DNA of 64,000 nt from Heliopora coerulea (lineage: Eukaryota; Cnidaria; Anthozoa; Scleralcyonacea; Helioporidae), in contig JASJOG010000073.1 of NCBI GenBank assembly GCA_030142905.1, forward strand, positions 992,001-1,056,000. The letters run 5' to 3'. Shown in pieces: positions 54,538-64,000 of the stretch. Within the stretch, counting starts at the first letter, position 1. Each line of letters opens with the position of its first letter. The position numbers were made by a program, and so were the translations under genes. Below the pieces are notes generated by a model, which was not told the origin of the DNA, did not search any database, and worked only from the letters and a program-made list of their open reading frames with translations.

Positions 54538-54538
54538 A
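54503..54538 (+). promoter_or_regulatory. Candidate uORF overlapping the TBC start codon
   Basis: ATG at 54503 in a strong context (GGA before, G after) opens an 11-codon frame ending in TAA whose last A is the first base of the TBC ATG (TAATG). The main ATG itself has a weak context. A second out-of-frame ATG occurs at 54513. Relevant only if the transcript starts upstream of 54503. Confidence 0.4.
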
Positions 54539-54757
54539 TGTCCTCATTGGTAGTTGAGTACATGAATTTCAAAGCAACAGTTCCTAAGGACGAGGAAAAC
54601 TCGGGTTGTAGACGCTTGTTACCAGCGAAAGAAATATCTTCGCCAAGTTCGGATATCAAAAGAGCATCTCCTTTATGCGAGGCAGAATGGAGGACATTTT
54701 TTAACAAGGACGGCAGAATTCTTAATGAATCAGCACTTAGGAAAGCAATTTTTAAAG
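54538..54757 (+). CDS. TBC gene exon 1
   Basis: ATG then SSLVVEYMNFKATVPKDEEN and on to LRKAIFK; donor GTACGA. Ends one base into a codon. An in-frame second ATG lies at about 54562. Confidence 0.88.
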
Positions 54758-57700
54758 GTACGACAAATTGTTACCTTATGAACATTGACAGAATTTGGTT
54801 ATGGTAATCTTTTTTGTCAAATGTTTCGACTTTGTGTATCCAAAGCCGTGAAATTTTCATAAAGTTTATGAACAGAAAACGAAAATTGTTGCAGGACAAA
54901 GTTGAGATTTTTCTGGCTTGACCATTCTTTATTGACGCGCAGGAATGTAAAAAGCTGCTGTACTGCATTTACAAATCCAAAGTGTCTTTTCCAACAGTAT
55001 GTATTACTCCTAAGAACACAATAATGGATCAAAAATCCTTAAGAAAAGAGGTCCTGTGGTTGGCTAATTGAGCAACTGCTGTACTTAAAGATCTATTCAG
55101 CTGAACTTTGCATTTCATCCCCTCTGAAATTTACTGTTGGTGACAATTTTCGCATTAAAACCTGTATTGACGATCAGATGCCGGGGAGGTGGCTCCAGGA
55201 ACCACCCAACACAGTGGCTAAAGTTGCCCAATGGGTGGGTTGTAGCCCCCTTCTGGTGCTGGTCCCTAGCCTGATGCAAAATGTATGTATGTATGTTTTC
55301 TGCATGTATAATTACATGAATATATATATATATATGGTGATTAACTTTGTTTTTAATAGGTGGAATTGGTGATAACATTAGATCTGATGTTTGGATGTTT
55401 CTTTTTGGATTTTACTCATTTAGCTCAACATCCAGGTGACTGATTTACCATCTGCTGTTTTATTGTTTCAGTGATGTGACTCACAGTGTTTATAAAACTT
55501 TCTGAATACTTGAACTAGCTTCAGAGTACATTGTTTCATTACTGTTAGTCTTTATTTTATTGACGCTAGAAAATGCTAATTTTGGCAATCCAAGTGAGTG
55601 ATTTGTCTTACATCTATATACATTATTGTACCAATATGTGTACAATGTTATGATAAGTGTTTGTTCTTAATTCATAAATCACTGTTTGTTCTTTTGCTAA
55701 AATATGTACACACCACATCTAGCACAAAAGTTTTATGGCAATTGATGCTTGTACCGCACCAATTTTGACCCTCTTGATACATTTATTTCAGTGAAAATCA
55801 CCTATCTGGACATGGTACCTCAGTAAGATGGTTTCATTGGTTGGTTAATATCAGCTTTTTGTGACTGTTCTTTTGCTTTTTAGTAATCACTGTACAAAAA
55901 AACATGCTTCTGTTGAGATCCATTTAAATGATACAACTGATACACATGATTGTTCATTCTGATATATTTGATTAATACACTGGAGTGTACTGGTCATATT
56001 GTTGCATTAAGAGAGCCAATGAAAACAAGGAATTGTGTTCTTGAGACAATAATACATACCCCAGGATGAACAATTGTACATTATAGCAGTTATCGTCTCA
56101 ATTAGCATTTAAGACAACTAGTCTTAGAGGTTTATAGGACAGAGGTTAATTTCTTCAAAAGCACCAGCAACATCTTGCTTGTAAGAAATCTTATACTTGA
56201 AAGACAATGCAGTTTTTAAGTAATTACTGGATATTTGTGTATTAAGTAACTACTAAAAATTTTGAGTCTTAATGCCGGATGAATTCATTCAAAAGATGGA
56301 GATTTCTCAATTCACCCTTCCTCCCCCATGGCAGCCATTTAGGACTCTACTCTGGTAAATGCCAGTTGATTTAGCTCTGCAGAGGAAGATATCTAGTGTT
56401 ATTTGGTTAAGATCTAACTGAATTGATGTTTCCGCCCACAAGTAAACTGCTTTGGGAGTTTTTTTACCTAATTGCTGATGGGTTTTAACCCTTACAATAC
56501 ACTCCTTAATTTTTCAAAAGAAATTATTCAGTAAATTATTCAGTCTATCAAGTTGAAAATTATTTTGAAGTTCTATTGAAATCTGTCCATGTTTCCAATT
56601 TGCATATGTGCAGCTGGGGGTTAAAAAGTTAATTAGCAGTTTTTGCTCAATGTTGTTATATAATCCTTCAAGTATCCTGATGGAATTCTTCAGGATATTT
56701 CAAGGATTCTGTCCTTACAGGATCCAGCAAAGATCCTGGTGAAATCCTTTAGGATCCTCAAGGATCTTGTATAATTTTTTTCAATGAGGGAGGGAGATAT
56801 TGGGGGTGGGGTGGGGTGGGGGTGGGGTACTAAATTGGGTACTAAATTGGGTACATCAGAGCCAGCGACAATGCAGTAACTGAGAGTTCTGACGTGTTTT
56901 GGGGGCTACTTAAATTACTTTATGTTACTTACTTTATGTTCATATAGGGAAAGAGAGGCTATAAAAGTGGAACGCATGGTTCAGTATGATGCTTTGAAAG
57001 CCAGGTGGAAAGCAGAACTAGAACAAACTTTGCGGAGAGATGGCTGCGGCGCTAAAGAATTGCAACGCTTACTCAATCCGTCGTACTTCGTCGATAATAA
57101 CAATAAAGATAGAAATCTTAGCACGGTTGATGAAATGAATTGCATTGAAAAGCAACAGTTGATGTTTTTGAAAATAGAAGCTCAGGTAAGAGATTTAGTC
57201 GTCATCTCCCAACTATATAGGGCAATAGTGCGTTTCCATGTTTTTGTATTTTTATTGACTTGAGAACGAATGAAATCTCTGTGGTCTCGTGCCAAGCAAG
57301 GAAATAATCGTCTCGTTTTACTTGTCAGAGTGACCAGCATCAATAAATTTCAGCCAGAGATTCGAAAAATTTTACTGATTGCCATTTCAAGACTCCCTAC
57401 AGCGCTGTGTTATTCTGTTAGGTATGGTGCAGAGTAACGCTTTGGAATGTTGTGTAACCGCCTTAAAAGTTAGTGGAACGTCTTGAGATTTTGCGTGACG
57501 TCTTACAACGTAAGATAATGCCCTGCAGTGCAATTAACGTCTTGTGACGTATTGCAACGTCTTACAGTTTATTGTAACGTTTTAGTGTGTAGTATTACGT
57601 CTTACAACTTGGTTTAACGTCTCATACATATTACGTCAATCGATTAAGAGGTGGACGGAGTTCAGCAGCCAAGTCACTACGCTATAAGTTCTTTGATTCC

Positions 57701-60700
57701 CATAAAGTCTTACACTTCTCACTCCTCAACGATTTACAAGGACATGGACAAGAACGCTTGCAATGTCTAGAATTTCAGATTTTGCCGAAGTACCGACGAT
57801 TAATCGGCGATCCACCCGAATATTTAACTTGTTATTCAACAATAACCCAAAATAGAATTACTTTAGGACGAAGGGACGAAAAAGTTGGGGACGAAACGGC
57901 AAGGGGACAAAACCACCACATTCCCTTATAACTGATGTCTTGTAGCATAATATAACGTCGCACAATATGGTGTATCGTTGCACAATTTAGGGGCCATTTG
58001 CACGACAAGGTTGTCGTATACTTTAGAATCGATGTAATTGAAGAACCGGGCGGAAATCGTATTCGAAGGATGAAAATCAAGTCCCAGCAAAAAATTCGTA
58101 AGACAGGCATATTTGTGTCAAAAAGTTTGTATAGATCTAACGTTTCGTTGCTTAAGACGTAACATCATCAGAGAATGAAACATAATACGATAAAACAATG
58201 ACTAAAATATTATTACATAGTTAATTAGCATAAATTTGTCGTTTAAGAGGAAATAGGAAGTGTTGAGATGTCAGAGGTGGCGAAGAGGGTAAAGGGAATC
58301 AGAATAAGGAAAGAGGAATCGAGCTTGATTGAGAGTTGAGAGTAGGATTGAGTTTGTGAATAAGTAAGGTTTCTTTAATGAGGAGTTCATGAGGGATAGA
58401 TGACGAGGAGTGAGAGAGGATGGTGAAATCATCTAATGTAGTGGGATGGCCAGTGTCGTGGTGATGTGATAGAATGTTTGTTGTGGAAGGGTTAACACGC
58501 TCTTTGCCAGTAAGGGCTGAGATACCCAAGAGTTCAGAAATCTATGCGTGGCCTACATACGACACATTACAGCATCGACACTTAAAAAGATACACAACAC
58601 GAGATTTCAGACCGTTGGGAATCCTGTCTTTAAAAGAAAAGAGGTGTGCAAGGCAGAGCGACGGACGGAAAACAAAACGAATGGAAATATGAGGGAAGGC
58701 ATTTGAGCAAAGCTTACGAATTTGTGTGCGAATCTGGAGGCTGTGTTGTCCAGTGAAGGGAAGGCAGAAGTACATGATCTTTTTAGGTGCAAGGGAAACT
58801 TTAGGTACAGGCGAAAATTTGTTGTCTAAAAAACGGCAAATACATTTGTCTAGAAAATTACGGGGATAGCCGTTGAGAGAAAATAGTTTCTTAAAATTAT
58901 CAAGTTCCGAGTGAAAGGTAATAGGTAGAACAAATGGTAAAATAACGATTTAATGAGACGTAACTAGACCTTTTTTGTAGGTAAACGGAATAAAGCTGTC
59001 AAAATTTGTATATAGGCCGGTAAAGGTGGGTTTGTGACAGACGGAGGTGGTAAAAGACCCATTGTCTCGTGTGATTTTAACATCAAGAAATGATAATGAC
59101 TTGTTAACTTCATTTTCAACAGTAAAAACAATATTAGGGTGTTGACGACTTAAAAAGTTACGAAGAGCGTTTATGTGGTTATTCGATCGAAACAGTAAGA
59201 AGCAGTCGTCAACAGATCTGCTATACAGAACAGGTATTTCCTCTCAAACACCAAATTTATGCCAATTAACCATGTGATAATATTTTAGTGATTGTTTTAC
59301 CGTATTATGTTTCATTCTCTGATGATGTTGCGTCTTAAGCAACGAAACGTCACATATAAATAAACCTTTTGACACAAATATGCCTGTCTTACGAATTTTT
59401 TGCCGGGCCTTGATTCTCATCCATTGTCGTATACTGTCGTTCATCATGGGGCATGTAATGCTGCATCAAAGACACAATTCCTCTTTTTAATTCGCTCGCT
59501 AAAGTAGCAATAAGTCCGCAAGGCTGCTCTGAGTTGATCGGATACACCAGAATGAACGACTGTATTCGATAATTGTATGGTGAGTACAAACCTTTAGTGT
59601 AACGTCTTTAACCTTAGTGTTAGATTTTTCAACGTAGCGTAATATTCACAACTCATCTTAACATCTCGCAATTAAGTGTGAATTCTTGGGAATCAGGTTA
59701 CTGCTTAATTCCAGAGATATTTTGCTAACCTTCCACCGTGGAGGCACCACTCCCTGGGAACTAGGTCGGCAGAGAACCTATACAAATATAAGAAGCAGCA
59801 TGACATGCGAAATTGCAAGCCAGCATAGATACAAATGTAACGAGCCTCCATGACTTACTGCACTTCATTACAGATGTTTGCAGATGGACGGATGAGCGTA
59901 ACATTGAAGGACAACGACAAAAGTCGATTCAGGATTACAACCATCGCAAGATTAACCAGTCATGGAATTACTACAAATACATTTAAATGGACATTGTAGT
60001 AGGCTTCAATAGAGCGTTTAGCGTCACCTGTCCCAGTGGGCTGTTCCTTTAATCATAATCTTCTTCTACAAAAGTTTTATCTACTTTAGCAAAAATATGG
60101 TGAATGGGAAGATTCCTATTACTGTGTACATAAAGTGGTTTACTAATTTATTACTGTTTGTTTTTATTTTTCTCATCCAATCTTTTTTCTTCTTCTTTTT
60201 TTCAAATCAAGGTGAATGTAAGTAAGCAAAAGATCGACATTCAAAACTTACGACATTTTCTGAAAACAATTGATAGAGATGTTCCAAGAACTGACCGCAA
60301 TTTACCCTTTTACCAGTAAGTAGTTCAAAGGTCAGCCTGCCTTCCCTTCCCTCCCCTCCCTCCCCTCCCTCCCTCCCTCCCTTCCTCACTCCCTCCCTTC
60401 CTCACTCCCTCCCTTCCTCACTCCCTCCCTTCCTCCCTTCCTCACTCCCTCCCTTCCTCACTCCCTCCCTTCCTCACTCCCTCCCTTCCTCACTCCCTCC
60501 CTTCCTCACTCCCTCCCTTCCTCACTCCCTCCCTTCCTCACTCCCTCCCTTCCTCACTCCCTCCCTTCCTCACTCCCTCCCTTCCTCACTCCCTCCCTTC
60601 CTCACTCCCTCCCTTCCTCACTCCCTCCCTTCCTCACTCCCTCCCTTCCTCACTCCCTCCCTTCCTCACTCCCTCCCTTCCTCACTCCCTCCCTTCCTCA

Positions 60701-63700
60701 CTCCCTCCCTTCCTCACTCCCTCCCTTCCTCACTCCCTCCCTTCCTCACTCCCTCCCTTCCTCACTCCCTCCCTTCCTCACTCCCTCCCTTCCTCACTCC
60801 CTCCCTTCCTCACTCCCTCCCTTCCTCACTCCCTCCCTTCCTCACTCCCTCCCTTCCTCACTCCCTCCCTTCCTCACTCCCTCCCTTCCTCACTCCCTCC
60901 CTTCCTCCGTCCCTTCCTTCCTCTGTCCCTCCCTCTTTCCCTCCCTCCCTCCCTTCCTTCCTCCCTCCCTCCTTCCCTTCCTCCCTCCCTCCTCCCCTTC
61001 CTCCCTTCCTCCCTCCCTTCCACCCTCCCTCCCTCCCTTCCTTCCTCCCTCCCTCTCTCCCTTCTTCCCTTTCCCCCTTCATCTCTCCCTCCCTTCCTCC
61101 CTCCCTCCCTTCTTCCCTCCCTCCCTTCTCTCTCCCTCCCTCCCTTCCCTCTCCCTCCCTTCCTTCCTTCCTTCATTTTTGTACTTTACTTCCTTTAATT
61201 TTTTTTCTTTCTTTGCGTACTCTTCTCTCTTTTACCTCTTCTTTCATTCCTCTCTTTTCTTGTCTCCTTTCTCTTTACTCTCATTATTTCTCACAGTGGT
61301 GTTTTATAACTTTGTTTTTTTAGAGATCCTGTTAATCTGTTAGCATTACGAAACATCTTAATAACTTACGTTTCATTTTGCCCAGGTTAGTACAAACATT
61401 TACCCCAGCTAGACCGACCAACGCCACCACACAACTTAACACCCGACTTCTCAAGTTGTAAGGTCGGGCTGTGACGTCGGCAACTCTGCTTCAAAAAAAA
61501 TTAATCTACTCTTCCTTTGATATCAATTTACTTCTATTGAACCATCGCCTCAGCTCTTATAAACCTCAGGAAATCATTGGTTGAAGCATCAGTTTTCTTC
61601 AGGCTGTTTGCGGGCTCGGGAAAACGGTTCATATTGTTGAAGATGTTGAAAAAACTTGATTGAGCGCTTAGCAAACGAAAAATAAATAGTATCAAACACG
61701 GAGTGCTGCGAAGGCAGTTCTGAATGAAGTAGAACTAGTTTAAATACACAACAATGGTGACTTCGATAATTGAAATCATTTTTATTTTCAACGTTTCGAC
61801 TATTTTGTAGTCATCAGGAATACTGTGGGTGTACTATGACGAACTATATATACATGGGAAGAGAACTATTAACGTCATACAAATGTAGTAATAGGACATT
61901 ACAAGCTCTGTTGAAGCAATTGTTCCATGGTTGAGAAGCAGCTTTTCACGGGGAATGAACAAAGCTTCTTTGAATCATAACAGAGTCCAATGTTTGGTTT
62001 TCTCTAATATTTTACAGTTATTGAAAATAATTTGTGGAAGAATAGTATATTCATTAAGATTATATATGTTTGAGGGTAGATTTAATGATTGGATGTGTAA
62101 AAAAGCACACCAACTCAACCACTGGACAAAAGCTTTGAAAGAGCTTGTAATATTCTATTAATACATTTGCATGAAGTCAGGTGCGCATGTTTAAGAGTCT
62201 TGAAAAAATTCTTGCAAAAATTTTTCAAGTTTGCTTTTCCATAATGGCGTCAACCTGGAGAAGATAATTATACACGATGAGAAAACGCTTCACGAAATGT
62301 TTAGGCCGTTGAAAAACATTCAAAATTTGTTTGGCTAACGCAGTTTATTTTATGCAGAAGAGTGGAAACTCCAGCCGACGTGAAAGGGTGAAAATCTATC
62401 TTGTGGAATCTGTTAACCATTTAACCCCTGATGTGCACTTGAAATATTTTGCTTTGACAATTTGACATTTTGTCTACAGCCAGCAGAGGCGAAACTCCAG
62501 CTGGAGTCAAAGTAGTGAAAGTTAAGAAACGAAGTCAAGTTCTTGCAAAAGAACCGGTTTAACACGAAATTTCTTATACTGGTTTGAAGAGGCGAGTTTC
62601 ATGACCGAATAAAATTTTGCGAATTGCTAGCGACGTTACGCTACCACCACATTCTTCATACAGTGTGGCACAGCCCTTACAAAACTTTCACATGCAATTT
62701 CACATATGAAAATTACATTTCATATATGAATTGTTTCAATTCCATATGTGAAATGAAACTTTTAAATGGATCTCTTTTCACGTGTAACGAACTTGGTGCT
62801 AATGACGGGTTAGGGACCGTTTATATGGACTCGGGTAATATGGTTACCCTCCCCCTTGCGCTACCCTGGCCGAAATACTTCCACGACAATTTTATTTGAA
62901 CTCTTCTACAAGTGTTTATATACAGAAGTCTTTGCTTGCCTCGGTTAGTAGGGTTTTTCTGATAGTAGAGTCACCCTCTTTGCGAGGCAGGGTAACCCTT
63001 GAGGTCGAGACAAGTTTCAACCATGTGAACGACTTTACGTGACCACCAGAGTTATATATGAAGTCAAACCTACGTAGTTAGGTTAGTGTCACGAATGGAT
63101 TTTGCTTTATGGTTGCCTGTCCGGCAAGAACATCCTGTTGGGTTTGTCTCTGCCTGGTTATGGCCACTATTGTTTTAGTTGTTGTCGAAATAACAACCTT
63201 AACATTCGAGGAGATACTGTAGATAACATTGTCACGGCTTTGAGCATGTGATTTGCCATCTTTGCGCTTCAGGGTAAATCCCAACATCATGATTACTTTA
63301 CTTTTTCCATATAACCAGTCGATAAAGCTGTCTCGGGGGGGAGGGGTAGGGTAACCCTATCTCCCGATTCCATATAAATCGCCTTTTAAGGTCATGAACA
63401 CAAGAGTTTCGAGAGTACTGAGACGACGAGGAACATGCAGGATTCTTGCATTACCTGAACACTTTTGTACTATTTTACTAGAAAAACTGGGAGCGCAACA
63501 TGAACCCTAATTAAACTCATCTTAAGATTAGCTTATTTTTGTTTTATTTTTTCAGAAATTGGCTATACTCAGGGTATGAATGATCTTGTCAGTCGATTCC
63601 ATGTTGTTTTGAAATCAGAGTATAAAACGTACTATTGCTTCCTAAATTTCATGGAGCGCGTAGAGAGGGAGTTCCTTGAGGACGGAATGATTGCCAAACT

Positions 63701-63702
63701 AG
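54538..63702 (+). CDS. TBC-domain Rab GTPase-activating protein, first six exons (3' end off window)
   Basis: Six plus-strand exons join in phase into 847 nt (282 codons). The protein has a short N-terminal segment with a PLCEAEWRTFFNKDGRI motif, a GG-R--VW-FLFG-Y box (about residues 75-92) that opens the TBC domain, and a charged REREA segment with a longer insert (about 99-178). The arginine finger IxxDxxR is at 198-204 (Arg204, in DRDVPRTD) and the glutamine finger YTQGM at 237-241 (Gln239). TBC proteins use these two residues to speed GTP hydrolysis by Rab GTPases at membranes. Layout resembles the TBC1D15/16/17/25 group; the exact subfamily and Rab partner cannot be told, so no symbol is given. 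The rest of the TBC domain lies beyond base 64000. Confidence 0.92.
55360..55435 (+). CDS. TBC gene exon 2
   Basis: Acceptor TTAATAG, donor GTGACT. Encodes GGIGDNIRSDVWMFLFGFYS, the first conserved box of the TBC domain. Phase agrees with both neighbours. Confidence 0.92.
55436..56947. other. TBC intron 2, no element recognised
   Basis: AT-rich, with a G-rich run at about 56795-56828 (GGGGTGGGGTGG type). No coding signal. Confidence 0.6.
56948..57185 (+). CDS. TBC gene exon 3
   Basis: Acceptor CATATAG, donor GTAAGA. Encodes REREAIKVERMVQYDALKAR and then an acidic and basic insert ending KIEAQ on a codon boundary. Confidence 0.92.
57425..57640. repeat. Quasi-periodic ACGTCTTAC/AACGT repeat
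   Basis: The words AACGTCTT and ACGTCTTACAAC recur every 20 bases or so with heavy drift. Similar words reappear at about 57950-57985 and 59590-59680, on both sides of the Penelope-like fragment. Confidence 0.55.
58143..58171 (-). ncRNA. Hammerhead-ribozyme-like motif
   Basis: Reads CTGATGA, an extra T, stem GTTAC/GCAAC with one mismatch around GTCTTAA, then GAAAC. Associated with a Penelope-like end. Self-cleavage untested; the extra base before the stem departs from the textbook core. Confidence 0.5.
59319..59351 (+). ncRNA. Hammerhead-ribozyme-like motif, best-preserved stem in the window
   Basis: Reads CTGATGA, T, a perfect 5-bp stem GTTGC/GCAAC around GTCTTAA, then GAAACGTC. Located in the inverted arm of the 58-59 kb element. 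Confidence 0.55.
60212..60315 (+). CDS. TBC gene exon 4 (arginine finger)
   Basis: Acceptor AATCAAG after a pyrimidine tract, donor GTAAGT. Encodes VNVSKQKIDIQNLRHFLK then TIDRDVPRTDR with the catalytic arginine. Confidence 0.93.
60345..61175. repeat. Pyrimidine-rich minisatellite in TBC intron 4
   Basis: A 16-bp unit CTCACTCCCTCCCTTC is repeated from about 60385 to 60905, followed by irregular CCCT/CCTT sequence. Starts about 30 bases after exon 4. Minus-strand frames rich in EGGR/KEGR come from this composition. Confidence 0.95.
61324..61385 (+). CDS. TBC gene exon 5
   Basis: Acceptor TTTTTTTAG, donor GTTAGT. Encodes QDPVNLLALRNILITYVSFC then P plus one base. Fills the phase gap between exons 4 and 6 exactly. 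Confidence 0.88.
61745..62175 (-). mobile_element. Penelope-like fragment (same family as 25 kb) with inverted junction
   Basis: Minus strand 62100 to 61770 encodes the endonuclease tail ([19 protein letters not shown]) followed by a hammerhead-like CTGATGA...GAAACG motif (61794-61817). At about 62105-62165 the plus strand repeats the KALKELVIFY end, so an inverted second end is fused on. In TBC intron 5. Confidence 0.78.
62680..62770. repeat. CATATG palindrome cluster, second copy
   Basis: CACATATGAAAATTACATTT and CCATATGTGAAATG blocks like those at 2.1-2.26 kb. Confidence 0.6.
62813..63385. mobile_element. MITE, TTA duplication, just upstream of TBC exon 6
   Basis: Imperfect terminal inverted repeat (GGGACCGTTTATATGG left; AAGGCGATTTATATGG on the complement at right) extended by GGGTTACCCT-type sequence, flanked by TTA. 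573 bp. Confidence 0.78.
63556..63702 (+). CDS. TBC gene exon 6 (glutamine finger)
   Basis: Acceptor TTTTTTCAG, donor GTAAGT. Encodes EIGYTQGMNDLVSRFHVV and on to EDGMIAKL, with the catalytic Gln of YTQG. Confidence 0.93.
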
Positions 63703-64000
63703 GTAAGTTAAACACTTTTTGAATGTGTTTAGCAAATAGATTATGTTTTGCCGTTTTCTGTTCAGTTATCGATAATATCTTGCGCAAGAGAAATATCTTG
63801 CCTAATTGAAATTTTATTATCCCTGATGTATAGTAAAATGGTGTTAATGATTTGTGTTGGCGCTACAGAATGCTTTTAGATGCTAATGGTTGCGTGTCTA
63901 CGCTAGTTAATGTCGATTGAATAAAACGAATGTATTTTTATGTTAATGCGTTTGAGGTTGGCGTTAATGATAGTATATTTTCTGGTCATGAATAGCAAAA

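Larger units (their letters stand above)
58073..59421 (-). mobile_element. Degenerate Penelope-like element with inverted ends, in TBC intron 3
   Basis: Minus-strand RT/endonuclease remnants run from about 59235 (SVDDCFLLFRS, the YVDD box with one change) through [22 protein letters not shown] and VYLFKCRCCNVSYVG to LLIHKLNPTLNS at about 58300, with stops and frame breaks. Arms of about 167 bp (58073-58239 and 59254-59421) are inverted copies, each with a hammerhead-like motif. In the 58-kb arm the ORF start (ending [10 protein letters not shown]) follows the motif, so this end reads as the 5' part of a head-to-tail copy. Closest in sequence to the 30-kb element. Confidence 0.88.

Noticed and set aside
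54513..54557. ATG at 54513 as the TBC start
   Set aside because: It is out of frame with the TBC coding sequence and stops after 14 codons.
56795..56828. G-quadruplex promoter element
   Set aside because: G-rich run is plausible for a quadruplex but lies mid-intron with no other regulatory sign.
60858..61176. Minus-strand Glu/Gly/Arg/Lys-rich ORFs
   Set aside because: Direct translation of the CCCT/CCTT minisatellite.

Overview
This is eukaryotic DNA, most likely from a cnidarian and probably an anthozoan such as a stony coral. The taxon is inferred from gene structure and repeat content, not from a search. The base composition is AT-rich, the genes are split into many short exons with GT-AG introns, and the introns are crowded with short inverted-repeat elements and Penelope-like retroelements. 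Most of the open frames in the window are not genes.

Two host genes are arranged head to head. On the minus strand, 20 coding exons between 54054 and 641 join without a frame break into 614 codons. They encode the N-terminal three quarters or so of CSDE1/UNR, an RNA-binding protein with alternating canonical and non-canonical cold-shock domains. Its 3' end lies beyond base 1. An extra spliced exon at 43635-43753 could give an alternative N-terminus. On the plus strand, six exons between 54538 and 63702 encode the first 282 codons of a TBC-domain Rab GTPase-activating protein, with both catalytic fingers visible (IxxDxxR and YxQG). It continues past the right edge. The 483 bases between the two start codons probably form a shared bidirectional promoter.

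The introns hold the rest. (i) Penelope-like elements (PLEs) of at least three lineages: one with an intact 838-codon RT/GIY-YIG ORF at 30.2-33.2 kb, one with an in-frame but stop-broken ORF at 41.0-43.2 kb, and fragments at 2.4-3.0, 10.9-11.8, 24.9-25.6, 58.1-59.4 and 61.7-62.2 kb. Several are bracketed by inverted copies of their own ends and carry hammerhead-ribozyme-like motifs. (ii) A complete Tigger/pogo transposon at 18352-20552, with intact transposase, inserted inside a trinucleotide-based satellite of about 2.6 kb. (iii) Two decayed pogo-like derivatives, two hAT-type non-autonomous elements with 8-bp target duplications, and a set of Harbinger-like MITEs with TAA/TTA duplications. 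(iv) A C-terminal fragment of a non-LTR retrotransposon with a restriction-like endonuclease. (v) tRNA-like SINEs, fold-back hairpins and several microsatellites and minisatellites.

No CRISPR, operon or bacterial-type feature is present. The points most worth checking are the PLE inverted-end architecture with its ribozyme-like motifs, the alternative CSDE1 exon, and the shared promoter with a uORF that overlaps the TBC start codon.
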